From Spirochaetales bacterium Spiro_01 (lineage in GTDB: Bacteria; Spirochaetota; Spirochaetia; Sphaerochaetales; Sphaerochaetaceae): a DNA stretch of 11,411 nt. The DNA is taken from the NCBI GenBank assembly GCA_001604265.1, contig LVBC01000040.1, positions 1 to 11,411 on the forward strand. Direction: 5' to 3'. Under the pieces are notes generated by a model. That model had not been told where the DNA came from, searched no databases, and saw only the letters and a program-made list of their open reading frames with translations. Made by a program: the position numbers and the translations under genes. Every line of letters begins with the position of its first letter. Position 1 is the first letter of the stretch. Positions 1 to 6,861 of the stretch are shown one piece after another.

Positions 1-2
1 AA

Positions 3-368
3 AAGGAGTTCAGGGAGAAGTTCGGCCTTGAGTTCGTTTCGGTTTCCGAAGGGAGGGCTGTTGCTACCTTCAATATAGGGCCGGAGCATCGAAATCCTTT
101 GGGCTTTGTATACGGTGGAATCATATACAACCTTGCTGACATAGTTGCCGGTGTTGCCTTCTTCACAACTGGTGCAATGGGGCCGACAGTCGAGGGCTCG
201 ATGAAGTACCTTTCCGGTTCGGAGGATGCAAAGACCCTCACACTGGAAGGAAATGTGATAAAGAGTGGAAGAAACCTCGGCTTTGTCGAGGTGAAGGTGA
301 AGGACGAAAGGGGAAACCTTGTCGAAACAGGCAGTTTTACCTACTTCAATATGGGGTCCAGAGGGTAA
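3..368 (+). CDS. PaaI-like hotdog-fold acyl-CoA thioesterase, 5' end missing
   Basis: The reading frame is open from the window edge, so the true start lies outside; 121 residues are visible. The TTG at 99 is an internal codon, not the start, because conserved family sequence lies before it. The visible motif HRNPLGFVYGG (residues 29-39) followed by LADIVAG (44-50) is the hotdog active-site block of PaaI/YbgC-type thioesterases: the Asn of the HxNPxG part, the double Gly that begins the long hotdog helix, and Asp46 as the likely general base. The usual His of the HGG motif is Tyr37 here. The C-terminal strands (GNVIKSGRNLGFVEVKV, then GSFTYF) match the family. The expected role is hydrolysis of acyl-CoA or aryl-CoA thioesters in the cytoplasm; the substrate cannot be read from the sequence. 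The gene ends 43 bases before the tetR-family gene, which has its own candidate promoter. Confidence 0.85.
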   Translation, partial: KEFREKFGLEFVSVSEGRAVATFNIGPEHRNPLGFVYGGIIYNLADIVAGVAFFTTGAMGPTVEGSMKYLSGSEDAKTLTLEGNVIKSGRNLGFVEVKVKDERGNLVETGSFTYFNMGSRG

Positions 369-376
369 TTGACGAC

Positions 377-405
377 TTTCCAAATTGTGTCGGAACTGAT
401 ATTCT
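377..405 (+). promoter_or_regulatory. Candidate promoter of the TetR-family gene, leaderless type
   Basis: TTTCCA (377-382), a 17-base spacer, then an extended -10 TGATATTCT (397-405). Only 6 bases separate the -10 box from the ATG at 412, so transcription would begin at or next to the start codon. No Shine-Dalgarno sequence is present. The match to consensus is moderate (4 of 6 in each box). Confidence 0.4.
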
Positions 406-411
406 AGATAT

Positions 412-936
412 ATGGCACACAACACCAAGGCAGAGCTATCAAAGGCATTGATCGAGTTGAGTCAGGAGATACCCCTGAACAAGATCACTGTCGGTGATGT
501 AGCTGAAAGATGCGGGGTCTCCCGTCACACCTTCTACTACCACTTCACAGACCTCTTCGATCTCATAATCTGGACCTTCTGCCACATGACCGATAGGATA
601 AACTTCCTCAATTGGAAGAGTGTCTGTCTCGAGGTCGCAAGAAATGCCATCAAGAACAGGACCTTTGCTATATCTGTCTACCATTCGGAGTACAAGGAAG
701 CCTTCATGGAGAGGATCTTCTACATTGCCGAGGAGTTCTTCAACGTCGCATTCAAGAAAATCTATCCTAGCTTCAAGGACCTGGTCTACGTATCGAGAAT
801 GGCCGCGTATGCTGTTTCAGGTACGATAAAGGATTGGTTCGAGAACAATCTCGACGATACATATCTCAAGGCAATAGGGGGAGTCGAGTTCCTTCTCAGC
901 TCCCCGAATATCGACCTGTTGAAGCAGACTAATTGA
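412..936 (+). CDS. TetR/AcrR-family transcriptional regulator
   Basis: This 174-residue protein has the N-terminal TetR DNA-binding domain: KITVGDVAERCGVSRHTFYYHF (about 24-45) is a textbook helix-turn-helix with the family's conserved S-x-x-T-F-Y-Y-H-F recognition region. The rest is helical and short. Its layout resembles the DhaS-like branch of TetR regulators, whose C-terminal domain binds a ligand or partner protein; that assignment is from memory of the family and is tentative. There is no ribosome binding site before the ATG; a -10-like box sits 6 bases upstream. The gene is convergent with the membrane flavodoxin gene and their last 8 bases overlap (929-936). Its target is unknown; the thioesterase upstream, the convergent flavodoxin gene and its own promoter are the local candidates. 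Confidence 0.9.
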   Translation: MAHNTKAELSKALIELSQEIPLNKITVGDVAERCGVSRHTFYYHFTDLFDLIIWTFCHMTDRINFLNWKSVCLEVARNAIKNRTFAISVYHSEYKEAFMERIFYIAEEFFNVAFKKIYPSFKDLVYVSRMAAYAVSGTIKDWFENNLDDTYLKAIGGVEFLLSSPNIDLLKQTN

Positions 937-1591
937 GTCCCAGCTCCCTGAGCCAGGCCTCGACAAGCTTTCCGATCGTCTCCTTCTGTGCCTGTTCCTT
1001 TCTTACATTTAGCACATTCGGATGAACAGCAGCATCCGGTTCGATGTCTGCAATCTTTCTGTCAAAGCCCTCGGGCACGCTATTATCCGAGCAGGTGAAG
1101 ATATATATCTTCTTTCCTGAAAGGTCGACTTTATCAAGGTATGAGTATATGGCCCTTGGCATTTCATCCCACCAGATAGGGAAGCCTATGAAGAGAGTTT
1201 TGTAGGAGCTTTCCCTCCTGTCGGGTGTCCTGAGCTCGGGCATCGTCTTTTCTGCCTTCTCCTTCTGTGTCCTCTCGACAAGTGCATCAAGGTCCTCTGG
1301 ATAGAACTCGCTGACTACTATGTTCCTGATCGCAGCACCTGTCTTCTCCTGGATTGCGATCGCTACCTGCTCTGTTATTCCATTTGGCTTTGGTCGCTCC
1401 TCTGTGCAGCTTGCCGAGGCGATCGCATCGATATTCTGGTTGTCGCGCAGAGTGAGATAGACGACCATGGTCCCTGAATCCGGGCCGACACTGGCAGGTG
1501 AGAACCTGAGCTCCAGATTCACAAGCAGTGCAGTGGCACCGATAAGGACGATGAACAACAGGACTATTGCAATTCGGGTAAGGGGTTTCAT
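929..1591 (-). CDS. Membrane-anchored flavodoxin-like protein, variant FMN loop
   Basis: From the ATG at 1591 the product has 220 residues. It starts with MKPLTRIAIVLLFIVLIGATALLV, a basic N-terminus followed by a hydrophobic stretch that is a membrane anchor or uncleaved signal. A flavodoxin-like domain follows: strand TMVVYLTL (41-48), then LFIGFPIWWDEMPRAIYSYLDKVDLSGKKIYIF (133-165), the core of the Flavodoxin_4 type. The phosphate-binding loop, normally S-x-T-G-N-T, reads LRDNQNIDAIA, and the usual THGGSG region reads CSDNSVPEG, so FMN binding is uncertain. A longer start at 1642 is possible, but it adds 17 residues ahead of the hydrophobic segment and has no close Shine-Dalgarno. A good -10 box lies 7 bases before the 1591 ATG, so I prefer 1591. 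It is convergent with the tetR-family gene and divergent from the ABC-F gene. Confidence 0.75.
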   Translation of the reverse strand: MKPLTRIAIVLLFIVLIGATALLVNLELRFSPASVGPDSGTMVVYLTLRDNQNIDAIASASCTEERPKPNGITEQVAIAIQEKTGAAIRNIVVSEFYPEDLDALVERTQKEKAEKTMPELRTPDRRESSYKTLFIGFPIWWDEMPRAIYSYLDKVDLSGKKIYIFTCSDNSVPEGFDRKIADIEPDAAVHPNVLNVRKEQAQKETIGKLVEAWLRELGLN

Positions 1592-1598
1592 ACATTGT

Positions 1599-1627
1599 AT
1601 GATAGTCCAAGAAATCTGAATTTTAAA
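1599..1627 (-). promoter_or_regulatory. Candidate promoter of the membrane flavodoxin gene, leaderless type
   Basis: On the minus strand TTTAAA (1627-1622), 17 bases, TATCAT (1604-1599), then 7 bases to the ATG at 1591. The -10 box matches consensus at 5 of 6 positions. It lies inside the longer reading frame that begins at 1642, which supports the shorter protein. Confidence 0.45.
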
Positions 1628-1662
1628 CAGTTCATGATTCATTATTCTGCAGGCCTCTCAGG

Positions 1663-1691
1663 TTGAACACATCCTCCTTTTCTGATTAACT
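1663..1691 (+). promoter_or_regulatory. Candidate promoter of the ABC-F/MATE unit, leaderless type
   Basis: TTGAAC (1663-1668), a 17-base spacer, then TTAACT (1686-1691), preceded by a TG extension at 1683-1684. The ATG at 1700 lies 8 bases after the -10 box and has no Shine-Dalgarno. The -10 itself is weak (3 of 6), so the call rests on spacing, the TG extension and the missing ribosome binding site. Confidence 0.35.
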
Positions 1692-1699
1692 CACTGATT

Positions 1700-3322
1700 A
1701 TGATCAAGCTTACCGATGTTTCATTCTTCTTCGGCGGAAGGGATATTCTGCGCCACGCAGAGCTGCTGATAAGGGACAATGACAGAATAGGACTTGTGGG
1801 GCCAAATGGCGCAGGAAAGTCCACTCTCTTCAAGCTGCTTGTGAAGGAGCAGACTCCGACCTCAGGAAGCATCACTACAGACAGGAAGGATGCAGTCATC
1901 GGCTATCTCAGACAGGATACTGGAGAGATGAAGGGTGGCTCGGTCCTCGAAGAGACAGTGGCAGGAGCTGGCAGAGTGAGCGAGATAGGCAGACGGCTTG
2001 CCGAACTGGAAGAGAAGATGGGAAGCATCGAGGATCCCATAACGGATGCCGAGATGGACGAGTATGGGTATCTTCAGAATGAGTTCCTCGCACACGACGG
2101 CTACAATCTTGAGAGCAATGCAAGAGCAATCCTTACCGGTCTCGGCTTTCCACTTGAGAGGCAGGAAGAAAGCGTGGAGAACTTCTCTGGAGGCTGGAAG
2201 ATGAGGATTGCAATTGCCCGGCTTCTTCTTCTGAAGCCCGATATCCTCCTGATGGACGAGCCGACGAACCACCTCGACCTCGAATCCATACTCTTTCTTG
2301 AAAGATGGCTCAGCAGCTTCGAGGGTGCATTGGTCATGACCTGTCACGACAGGGAGTTCATGACAAGGGTCTGCAGGACAACAGTCGAGCTGTCACATGG
2401 AAACCTGACTCTCTACTCGGGCGACTATGACTTCTATCTCAGGGAGCGTGAGATAAGGAGAAGGGAGCAGATAGCGACCTACGAGCGACAGCAGGCCATG
2501 CTTGCCAAGGAGGAGGAGTTCATAGCACGCTTCCAGGCCCGTGCAAGCCATGCGAATCTCGTACAGTCCCGAATAAAGAACATAGAAAAGATCGAGAGAG
2601 TCGAGAGGCCCTTGGAGGAGAAGGCGATGAGCATAGAGTTCAGACCCTGTCCCCGCTCAGGCGACCAGGTCGCTGTTCTTGAGAATCTTGGTGTCTCCTA
2701 CGGAAACTACAATGTATTTTCCGGAGCAACAGTGACTCTGAGACGACTTGAAAAGGTTGCGCTCACAGGCATCAATGGAGCTGGAAAGTCCACTCTTCTT
2801 AAGGTGATTGCAGGGAGTCTTTCACAGACAGAAGGCTCCTGCACTGTAGGCTCCGGTGTAAGGTCCGGCTACTTCTCACAGTACTCATCCGACCTTCTCA
2901 ATCCCTCCAATACTATCTTCGAGGAGGCCCAGGAGAGACTTCCAGAGCTGGATAGGGGCGAGCTGATGAGCGCACTTGGTGCCTTTCTCTTCTCAGGTGA
3001 CGATGTCGATAAGAAGATATCCGTACTCTCTGGTGGAGAAAAGAGCAGAGTAGTGCTTGCCTGCATACTCTCAAGACCTGTGAACTTCCTTGTGCTCGAT
3101 GAGCCGACGAACCATCTGGATATCGTTTCGAGGGAGGTGCTTCTTGACGCACTCAAGAGGTTCGATGGTACAGTACTGATCGTCAGCCACGACAGGTTCT
3201 TCCTCAGAAGTCTTGCGACCAGGGTCTGGGAGCTGGACAGGGGAAGGCTTTCGGTCTATGAGGGCGACTACTCATACTACCTTGAGAAGAGTCCTCATCT
3301 CAAAGAGCTGCATCTGATGTAG
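1700..3322 (+). CDS. ABC-F family ATPase (ribosome-associated type)
   Basis: This 540-residue protein holds two ATP-binding cassettes and no membrane segment, the ABC-F plan. Cassette 1: Walker A GPNGAGKS (34-41), signature NFSGGW (161-166), Walker B LLMDEPTNHLD (183-193), then TCHDREF in place of the usual SHDR. Cassette 2: Walker A GINGAGKS (357-364), signature LSGGEKS (443-449), Walker B LVLDEPTNHLD (464-474), SHDRFF (496-501). Between them lies a long charged linker (about 242-315, rich in Arg, Glu and Lys), the part that in ABC-F proteins enters the ribosomal E site. The C-terminal coiled coil of Uup is absent. Known members are translation factors (EttA, YbiT) or ribosome-protection antibiotic resistance proteins; sequence alone does not decide, though the linker is not especially long, which favours a housekeeping-type factor. 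The stop codon merges into the ribosome binding site of the MATE gene. Confidence 0.92.
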   Translation: MIKLTDVSFFFGGRDILRHAELLIRDNDRIGLVGPNGAGKSTLFKLLVKEQTPTSGSITTDRKDAVIGYLRQDTGEMKGGSVLEETVAGAGRVSEIGRRLAELEEKMGSIEDPITDAEMDEYGYLQNEFLAHDGYNLESNARAILTGLGFPLERQEESVENFSGGWKMRIAIARLLLLKPDILLMDEPTNHLDLESILFLERWLSSFEGALVMTCHDREFMTRVCRTTVELSHGNLTLYSGDYDFYLREREIRRREQIATYERQQAMLAKEEEFIARFQARASHANLVQSRIKNIEKIERVERPLEEKAMSIEFRPCPRSGDQVAVLENLGVSYGNYNVFSGATVTLRRLEKVALTGINGAGKSTLLKVIAGSLSQTEGSCTVGSGVRSGYFSQYSSDLLNPSNTIFEEAQERLPELDRGELMSALGAFLFSGDDVDKKISVLSGGEKSRVVLACILSRPVNFLVLDEPTNHLDIVSREVLLDALKRFDGTVLIVSHDRFFLRSLATRVWELDRGRLSVYEGDYSYYLEKSPHLKELHLM

Positions 3323-3326
3323 GAAG
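3321..3326 (+). promoter_or_regulatory. Ribosome binding site of the first MATE gene, fused to the ABC-F stop
   Basis: AGGAAG begins inside the TAG stop codon of the ABC-F gene (3320-3322) and lies 7 bases before the ATG at 3334. This decides that ATG over the GTG at 3328 and suggests translational coupling of the two genes. Confidence 0.65.
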
Positions 3327-3333
3327 CGTGAGA

Positions 3334-4686
3334 ATGTTGAGCAAGAGCAGAGTCGATATGATCAACAGGCCGATCATCCCCAGCATGATCGCCTTTGTGG
3401 TACCACTGATACTTTCCGGCTTCCTGCAGCTGTTCTTTTCAGCTGCGGACACGATTGTGGTCGGCCGCTTTGCAGGCCATGCCTCTATGGCCGCGATTGG
3501 AGCGACCTTCTCGCTGACGAACCTCCTCGTGAACTTCTTCATAGGACTTTCTGTCGGTGTCAATGTAGTTGTTGCAAAGTACTTCGGTGCCGGACACGAC
3601 AGAAATGTGGAGGATGCAGTTCATACTGCAATCGCGACCAGCCTGATAAGTGGAGTGCTCCTTGCCTTTGTCGGTCTTGTCTTCTCTCCTGTCTTCCTTG
3701 GCTGGATGGGAACTCCGGATGATGTGATAGAAAAGGCCTCGCTCTATATGAGGATCATATTCATCGGCATGCCCTTCAATATGCTCTACAACTTCGGAGC
3801 TGCGGTACTCAGGGCCTATGGTGATACGAAGAGGCCTCTCTACTACCTGACAGTTGCAGGTGCGATCAATGTGGTTGCGAATCTCTTCTTCGTGATAGTC
3901 CTGAAGATGGATGTTGCCGGTGTTGCAATAGCAACAGTGCTTTCACAGGCCATCAGTTCCCTGCTTGTACTCATCGCTCTGATGAGGAGCAACGACTCGA
4001 TCAAGGTCTACCTTTCCAGGCTGAGGATAAGGCTGGATATGATGAATGAGATACTCTACATCGGAGTTCCTGCCGGACTTCAGTCCATCCTCTTTTCGAT
4101 TGCAAATGTCACGATACAGTCCTCCGTGAACTCCTTTGGCTCCTATGCAATTGCCGGAAATACTGCCGCTATCAGTCTGGACAGCTTCGTCTACATTACC
4201 TGCAACTCGATGGCCCAGACCAATCTGAGCTTCATGGGTCAGAACAGAGGAGCCGGGAAGTACTCGAGGATAGACCGTGTGATCTGGAGTGCGGCCATCC
4301 TTTCGTCCCTGATGGGGCTTGTGATGGGCTGGGGAATGTACTTTGCAGGAGACTTCCTGTTCGGTATCTACTCAAAGGAGAGCGAGGTCATAAGGTATGG
4401 AATGCTGAAGGCCAGTGTGGTCCTTACGACCTACTTCATATTCAACTTCGAGGAGGTGATGGTCTCTGCGATAAGGGGACTTGGGAACTCACTGCTTCCA
4501 ATGGTCATCTCTGTAGTCTGCATCTGCGGCTTCCGTCTGCTCTGGATATTCACTGTCTTCCAGTTCTTCAGGGACTTCAGGGTCCTCTCCTGCTGCTTCC
4601 CGCTTTCCTGGGGCCTCTCTGCAGTAGTGATGACGATCTGCTTCCTTTCCTACAGAAGGAAGTTTCCAAAGACCGATATCGAATAG
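3334..4686 (+). CDS. MATE-family multidrug/cation exporter
   Basis: The 450-residue product is a polytopic inner-membrane protein with about 12 hydrophobic segments in two halves, as in MATE transporters, which expel drugs or organic cations in exchange for Na+ or H+. Family marks include PLILSGFLQLFFSAADTIVVGRFAG in the first helix pair, the conserved loop RAYGDTKRPLYYL, GVAIATVLSQAISS, and in the second half GVPAGLQSILFSIANVTIQSSVNSFG and MGQNRGAGKYSRI. The length is usual. I start at 3334 rather than the GTG two codons earlier because of the Shine-Dalgarno spacing. It is the second gene of a unit with the ABC-F ATPase, 11 bases apart. Substrate cannot be predicted. The second MATE protein in this window shares its motifs but is clearly a different, diverged member. 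Confidence 0.92.
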   Translation: MLSKSRVDMINRPIIPSMIAFVVPLILSGFLQLFFSAADTIVVGRFAGHASMAAIGATFSLTNLLVNFFIGLSVGVNVVVAKYFGAGHDRNVEDAVHTAIATSLISGVLLAFVGLVFSPVFLGWMGTPDDVIEKASLYMRIIFIGMPFNMLYNFGAAVLRAYGDTKRPLYYLTVAGAINVVANLFFVIVLKMDVAGVAIATVLSQAISSLLVLIALMRSNDSIKVYLSRLRIRLDMMNEILYIGVPAGLQSILFSIANVTIQSSVNSFGSYAIAGNTAAISLDSFVYITCNSMAQTNLSFMGQNRGAGKYSRIDRVIWSAAILSSLMGLVMGWGMYFAGDFLFGIYSKESEVIRYGMLKASVVLTTYFIFNFEEVMVSAIRGLGNSLLPMVISVVCICGFRLLWIFTVFQFFRDFRVLSCCFPLSWGLSAVVMTICFLSYRRKFPKTDIE

Positions 4687-4712
4687 AAAAGGGGGCGAAT
4701 GTCTCGCCCCCC
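4687..4712 (-). terminator. Intrinsic terminator of the isomerase-like gene
   Basis: GGGGGCGA (4691-4698) pairs perfectly with TCGCCCCC (4704-4711) around a 5-base loop. Read on the minus strand the hairpin is followed by TTTTCTAT, so it ends the minus-strand gene whose stop is at 4720. On the plus strand there is no U-run after the stem, but the hairpin starts 5 bases after the MATE stop and may still help block read-through. Confidence 0.8.
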
Positions 4713-4719
4713 GAATATC

Positions 4720-5493
4720 TCAGTCCATGAAACTCTTCAGTATCCTGTAGCTTTCCACTATCTTCTCATCCGGATCCTTCTCGAAGCATTCGATATTGAA
4801 TTCACCTTCGTAGCCGGCCTTCCTTATTTCATCATAGTAGGCCTTGTAGAGAGGAATGTCCTTTTCGACAAGATAGGTCCTCTTTCCCTTCTCCAGATTG
4901 GAAAGGTGCACGACCCTTATCTCATCTGCGATCTCGCTGATCACCTCAGGACCCTGGTCATCTGCCCAATCATGGTAGATGTCGTAGACAAGGTGGAAGT
5001 TGGGAATTCCAAGTCGCTTTACAAGCGCATATGCCTCGCGTGCCTTTGTCAGGTAGTTCGTATCGAGGCTTGTGATGGACTCCATCAGGATATCCATATT
5101 GTACTTTGCAGCAACCGAGCAGAGCACTCTCCAGACCTCGTCCATCTCCCTTTCGGCCTTCTCTCTCTCTTCGCCAGGAAGGATTCTCTTGTTCTTTCCA
5201 GCTCCGATTCCGATGTATCTGCATCCGAGCTGTGAGGCTCTGTAACAGACCTTGTCTGTATACTTCTCGATCACATCCAGGTCGAGATCCTTTCCATGGA
5301 ATGGGATGTCTCCCGGACAGAAGCTGTTGACAGAGAGGCACTTCAGAGGGCCTCCAAGGACCTTTTCCCTGATACTCTCGAACTTTTCGTCGGACCAGGA
5401 TGCGATATCGGTGCCTGCAAAGGTGATTGCGTCGAAGCCTGCCTTCACGACAGTGTCATAGTGCTCAAAAGAGATGCAGCATCCAAGAATCAT
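4720..5493 (-). CDS. TIM-barrel sugar-phosphate isomerase/epimerase-like protein
   Basis: This 257-residue protein belongs to the xylose-isomerase-like TIM barrel (AP endonuclease 2) superfamily. The N-terminus MILGCCISFEHYDTVVKAGFDAITF is a typical first beta-alpha unit. Candidate metal ligands lie at strand ends in the expected order: Glu138 (LMESI), Asp171 and His174 (VYDIYHD), His196 (VVHLSN) and Glu235 (NIECF). Members epimerise or isomerise sugars and inositols, or act on related carbohydrate acids, using a divalent metal; the exact substrate is not readable. The start is well supported: AAGGAG (5506-5501) sits 7 bases before the ATG. It is transcribed alone, divergent from the FAD oxidoreductase and ended by a strong hairpin terminator. 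With the oxidoreductase it could belong to a sugar or polyol catabolic function, but that is inference from adjacency only. Confidence 0.87.
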   Translation of the reverse strand: MILGCCISFEHYDTVVKAGFDAITFAGTDIASWSDEKFESIREKVLGGPLKCLSVNSFCPGDIPFHGKDLDLDVIEKYTDKVCYRASQLGCRYIGIGAGKNKRILPGEEREKAEREMDEVWRVLCSVAAKYNMDILMESITSLDTNYLTKAREAYALVKRLGIPNFHLVYDIYHDWADDQGPEVISEIADEIRVVHLSNLEKGKRTYLVEKDIPLYKAYYDEIRKAGYEGEFNIECFEKDPDEKIVESYRILKSFMD

Positions 5494-5523
5494 AATCTTT
5501 CTCCTTAGAAGTAGTGTGCCCTA

Positions 5524-5552
5524 ATGATAGAACGACGGATGTGAAAAGTCCA
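5524..5552 (-). promoter_or_regulatory. Candidate promoter of the isomerase-like gene
   Basis: On the minus strand TGGACT (5552-5547), 17 bases, TATCAT (5529-5524). Transcription would start about 24 bases before the ATG, leaving a short leader that carries AAGGAG. The -10 box matches at 5 of 6 positions and the -35 at 4 of 6. Confidence 0.4.
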
Positions 5553-5570
5553 CAGAATGGAGTAGAGAGA

Positions 5571-5581
5571 TATAGGCCTAT
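5571..5581. promoter_or_regulatory. Palindrome with possible -10 box in the divergent promoter region
   Basis: ATAGGCCTAT (5572-5581) is a perfect 10-base palindrome in the 129-base gap between two divergent genes. It overlaps TATAGG (5571-5576), the best -10 candidate I can find for the FAD oxidoreductase, whose -35 would be poor. It could be a small operator, or chance. The rest of the gap shows nothing else I can support. Confidence 0.25.
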
Positions 5582-5622
5582 GGTTGTTTATTCGCTCTTC
5601 AATTCCGGTGTAGGATTGAGCT

Positions 5623-6861
5623 ATGGCAGATGGGTTCTACAATGAGGGACGAGAGGAGGGAGCAGACAGGAACGAGAGAGTTTCCAATCCCTTCTCTCAG
5701 AATGTGAAGAGGTTTTCCGGAAGATACGATGTCATCGTGATCGGAGGCGGGGTTTCAGGCTGTGCGGCCGCACTATCTGCAAGAAGATGCGGATGCTCCG
5801 TTCTTCTTGTAGAGAAGATGACAATGCTTGGCGGTCTTGCAACAGCAGGCTACATAACACTCTACCTTCCACTCTGCGATGGCTACGGCCGAAAGGTCGT
5901 ATCTGGCATTGCAGAGGAGTTCCTCCACCTCTCGACAAAGTACTCATATGGTACGGATACTTCACACTGGCAGAAGGAGAAGAAGCGCTATGAGAGCGTC
6001 TTCAACGCTCCTGCCTTTGCCCTTGCACTCGAAGAGAGACTCCTGGAAGAGGGCGTTGAGATAATCTACGACACGCTTTTCGTAGGAAGCAGAAGAGAAG
6101 GAAGCAGGGTCACTGGAGTATATGTCGAGAATACTGACGGAAAGAGTATGATCGAATCGGAGGTAGTGATCGATGCATCCGGAAGTGCAGAGGTCTTTTC
6201 CAGGCTTGGCTCGAAGTGCTTTTCCAGAGAGAACAGTCTGTCCGAGTGGAGCTATGCAGCACGGGGAGGAGAGGGGCACATAATGCTTCGCGGAAGCAGC
6301 CTGGAGAACGGCATCCGGCTCATAGCACTTGGAACTGTGGACAAGAGTGCCCGCACCCATGTAGTCGAGGAGCCGTACTACGCTGATACCGCCACATCTG
6401 TGGACAGGTTCATAAAGGATGGACACAGCCGGATTCTCGATCTCATGAAGAGTGATGAGAGTCTTGTGATGGCATCTCTTCCATCTATGCCGCAGTTCAG
6501 GATGTCCAGACGAATTGATGGTGAGTATACGCTTGGAGAGAAGGACGCTTCAGCCCACTTCGAGGACAATATCGGAGGAGTAGGGGACTGGAGAAGACCG
6601 GGCCCCTGCTATGAGATTCCATACCGCTGTCTCTATACATCAGAGTGGGAGAACCTGCTCTCCTGTGGACGGTGCATCTCATCTGCAGACATCGCCTGGG
6701 AGATCACGAGAGTGATTCCTCCTTCAGTTCTCACAGGGGAGGCTGCAGGTATCGCAGCCTACCTTGCAATAGAGGGGCGCATTCCTGTTTCAGAGGTCGA
6801 TGCAGCGAAACTCAGAATGCTGCTTGAGGAGAGGGGTAATATCCTGGATATCAACCTCTGA
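5623..6861 (+). CDS. FAD-dependent oxidoreductase (FAD_oxidored family)
   Basis: The 412-residue protein has an N-terminal Rossmann fold for FAD: YDVIVIGGGVSGCAAALSARRCG (35-57, GGGVSG at 41-46), then VLLVEKMTMLGGLATAG with the ribose-binding Glu64. A second FAD-contact segment VVIDASG lies at 181-187, followed by QFRMSRRIDGEYTLGEKD (291-308) and the C-terminal GRCISSADIAWEITRVIPPSVLTGEAAGIAA (349-379), all typical of the family that contains FAD-dependent dehydrogenases of unknown substrate found in carbohydrate and polyol gene clusters. About 34 residues precede the Rossmann strand; they are polar and carry no signal peptide, so the enzyme is cytoplasmic. AGGAT (5612-5616) sits 6 bases before the ATG. 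Its end overlaps the convergent small gene by 11 bases. The substrate is unknown. Confidence 0.88.
   Translation: MADGFYNEGREEGADRNERVSNPFSQNVKRFSGRYDVIVIGGGVSGCAAALSARRCGCSVLLVEKMTMLGGLATAGYITLYLPLCDGYGRKVVSGIAEEFLHLSTKYSYGTDTSHWQKEKKRYESVFNAPAFALALEERLLEEGVEIIYDTLFVGSRREGSRVTGVYVENTDGKSMIESEVVIDASGSAEVFSRLGSKCFSRENSLSEWSYAARGGEGHIMLRGSSLENGIRLIALGTVDKSARTHVVEEPYYADTATSVDRFIKDGHSRILDLMKSDESLVMASLPSMPQFRMSRRIDGEYTLGEKDASAHFEDNIGGVGDWRRPGPCYEIPYRCLYTSEWENLLSCGRCISSADIAWEITRVIPPSVLTGEAAGIAAYLAIEGRIPVSEVDAAKLRMLLEERGNILDINL

Noticed and set aside
1632..1680. Minus-strand AGGAGG near 1675 with a tiny frame from the GTG at 1670, or as ribosome binding site of the flavodoxin gene
   Set aside because: The tiny frame stops after 12 codons, and the site is about 30 bases from the ATG at 1642, too far to serve it.
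4699..5235. A 178-codon plus-strand open frame opposite the isomerase-like gene
   Set aside because: It is wholly antisense to a clear TIM-barrel gene with a good ribosome binding site and terminator; its product resembles no family.
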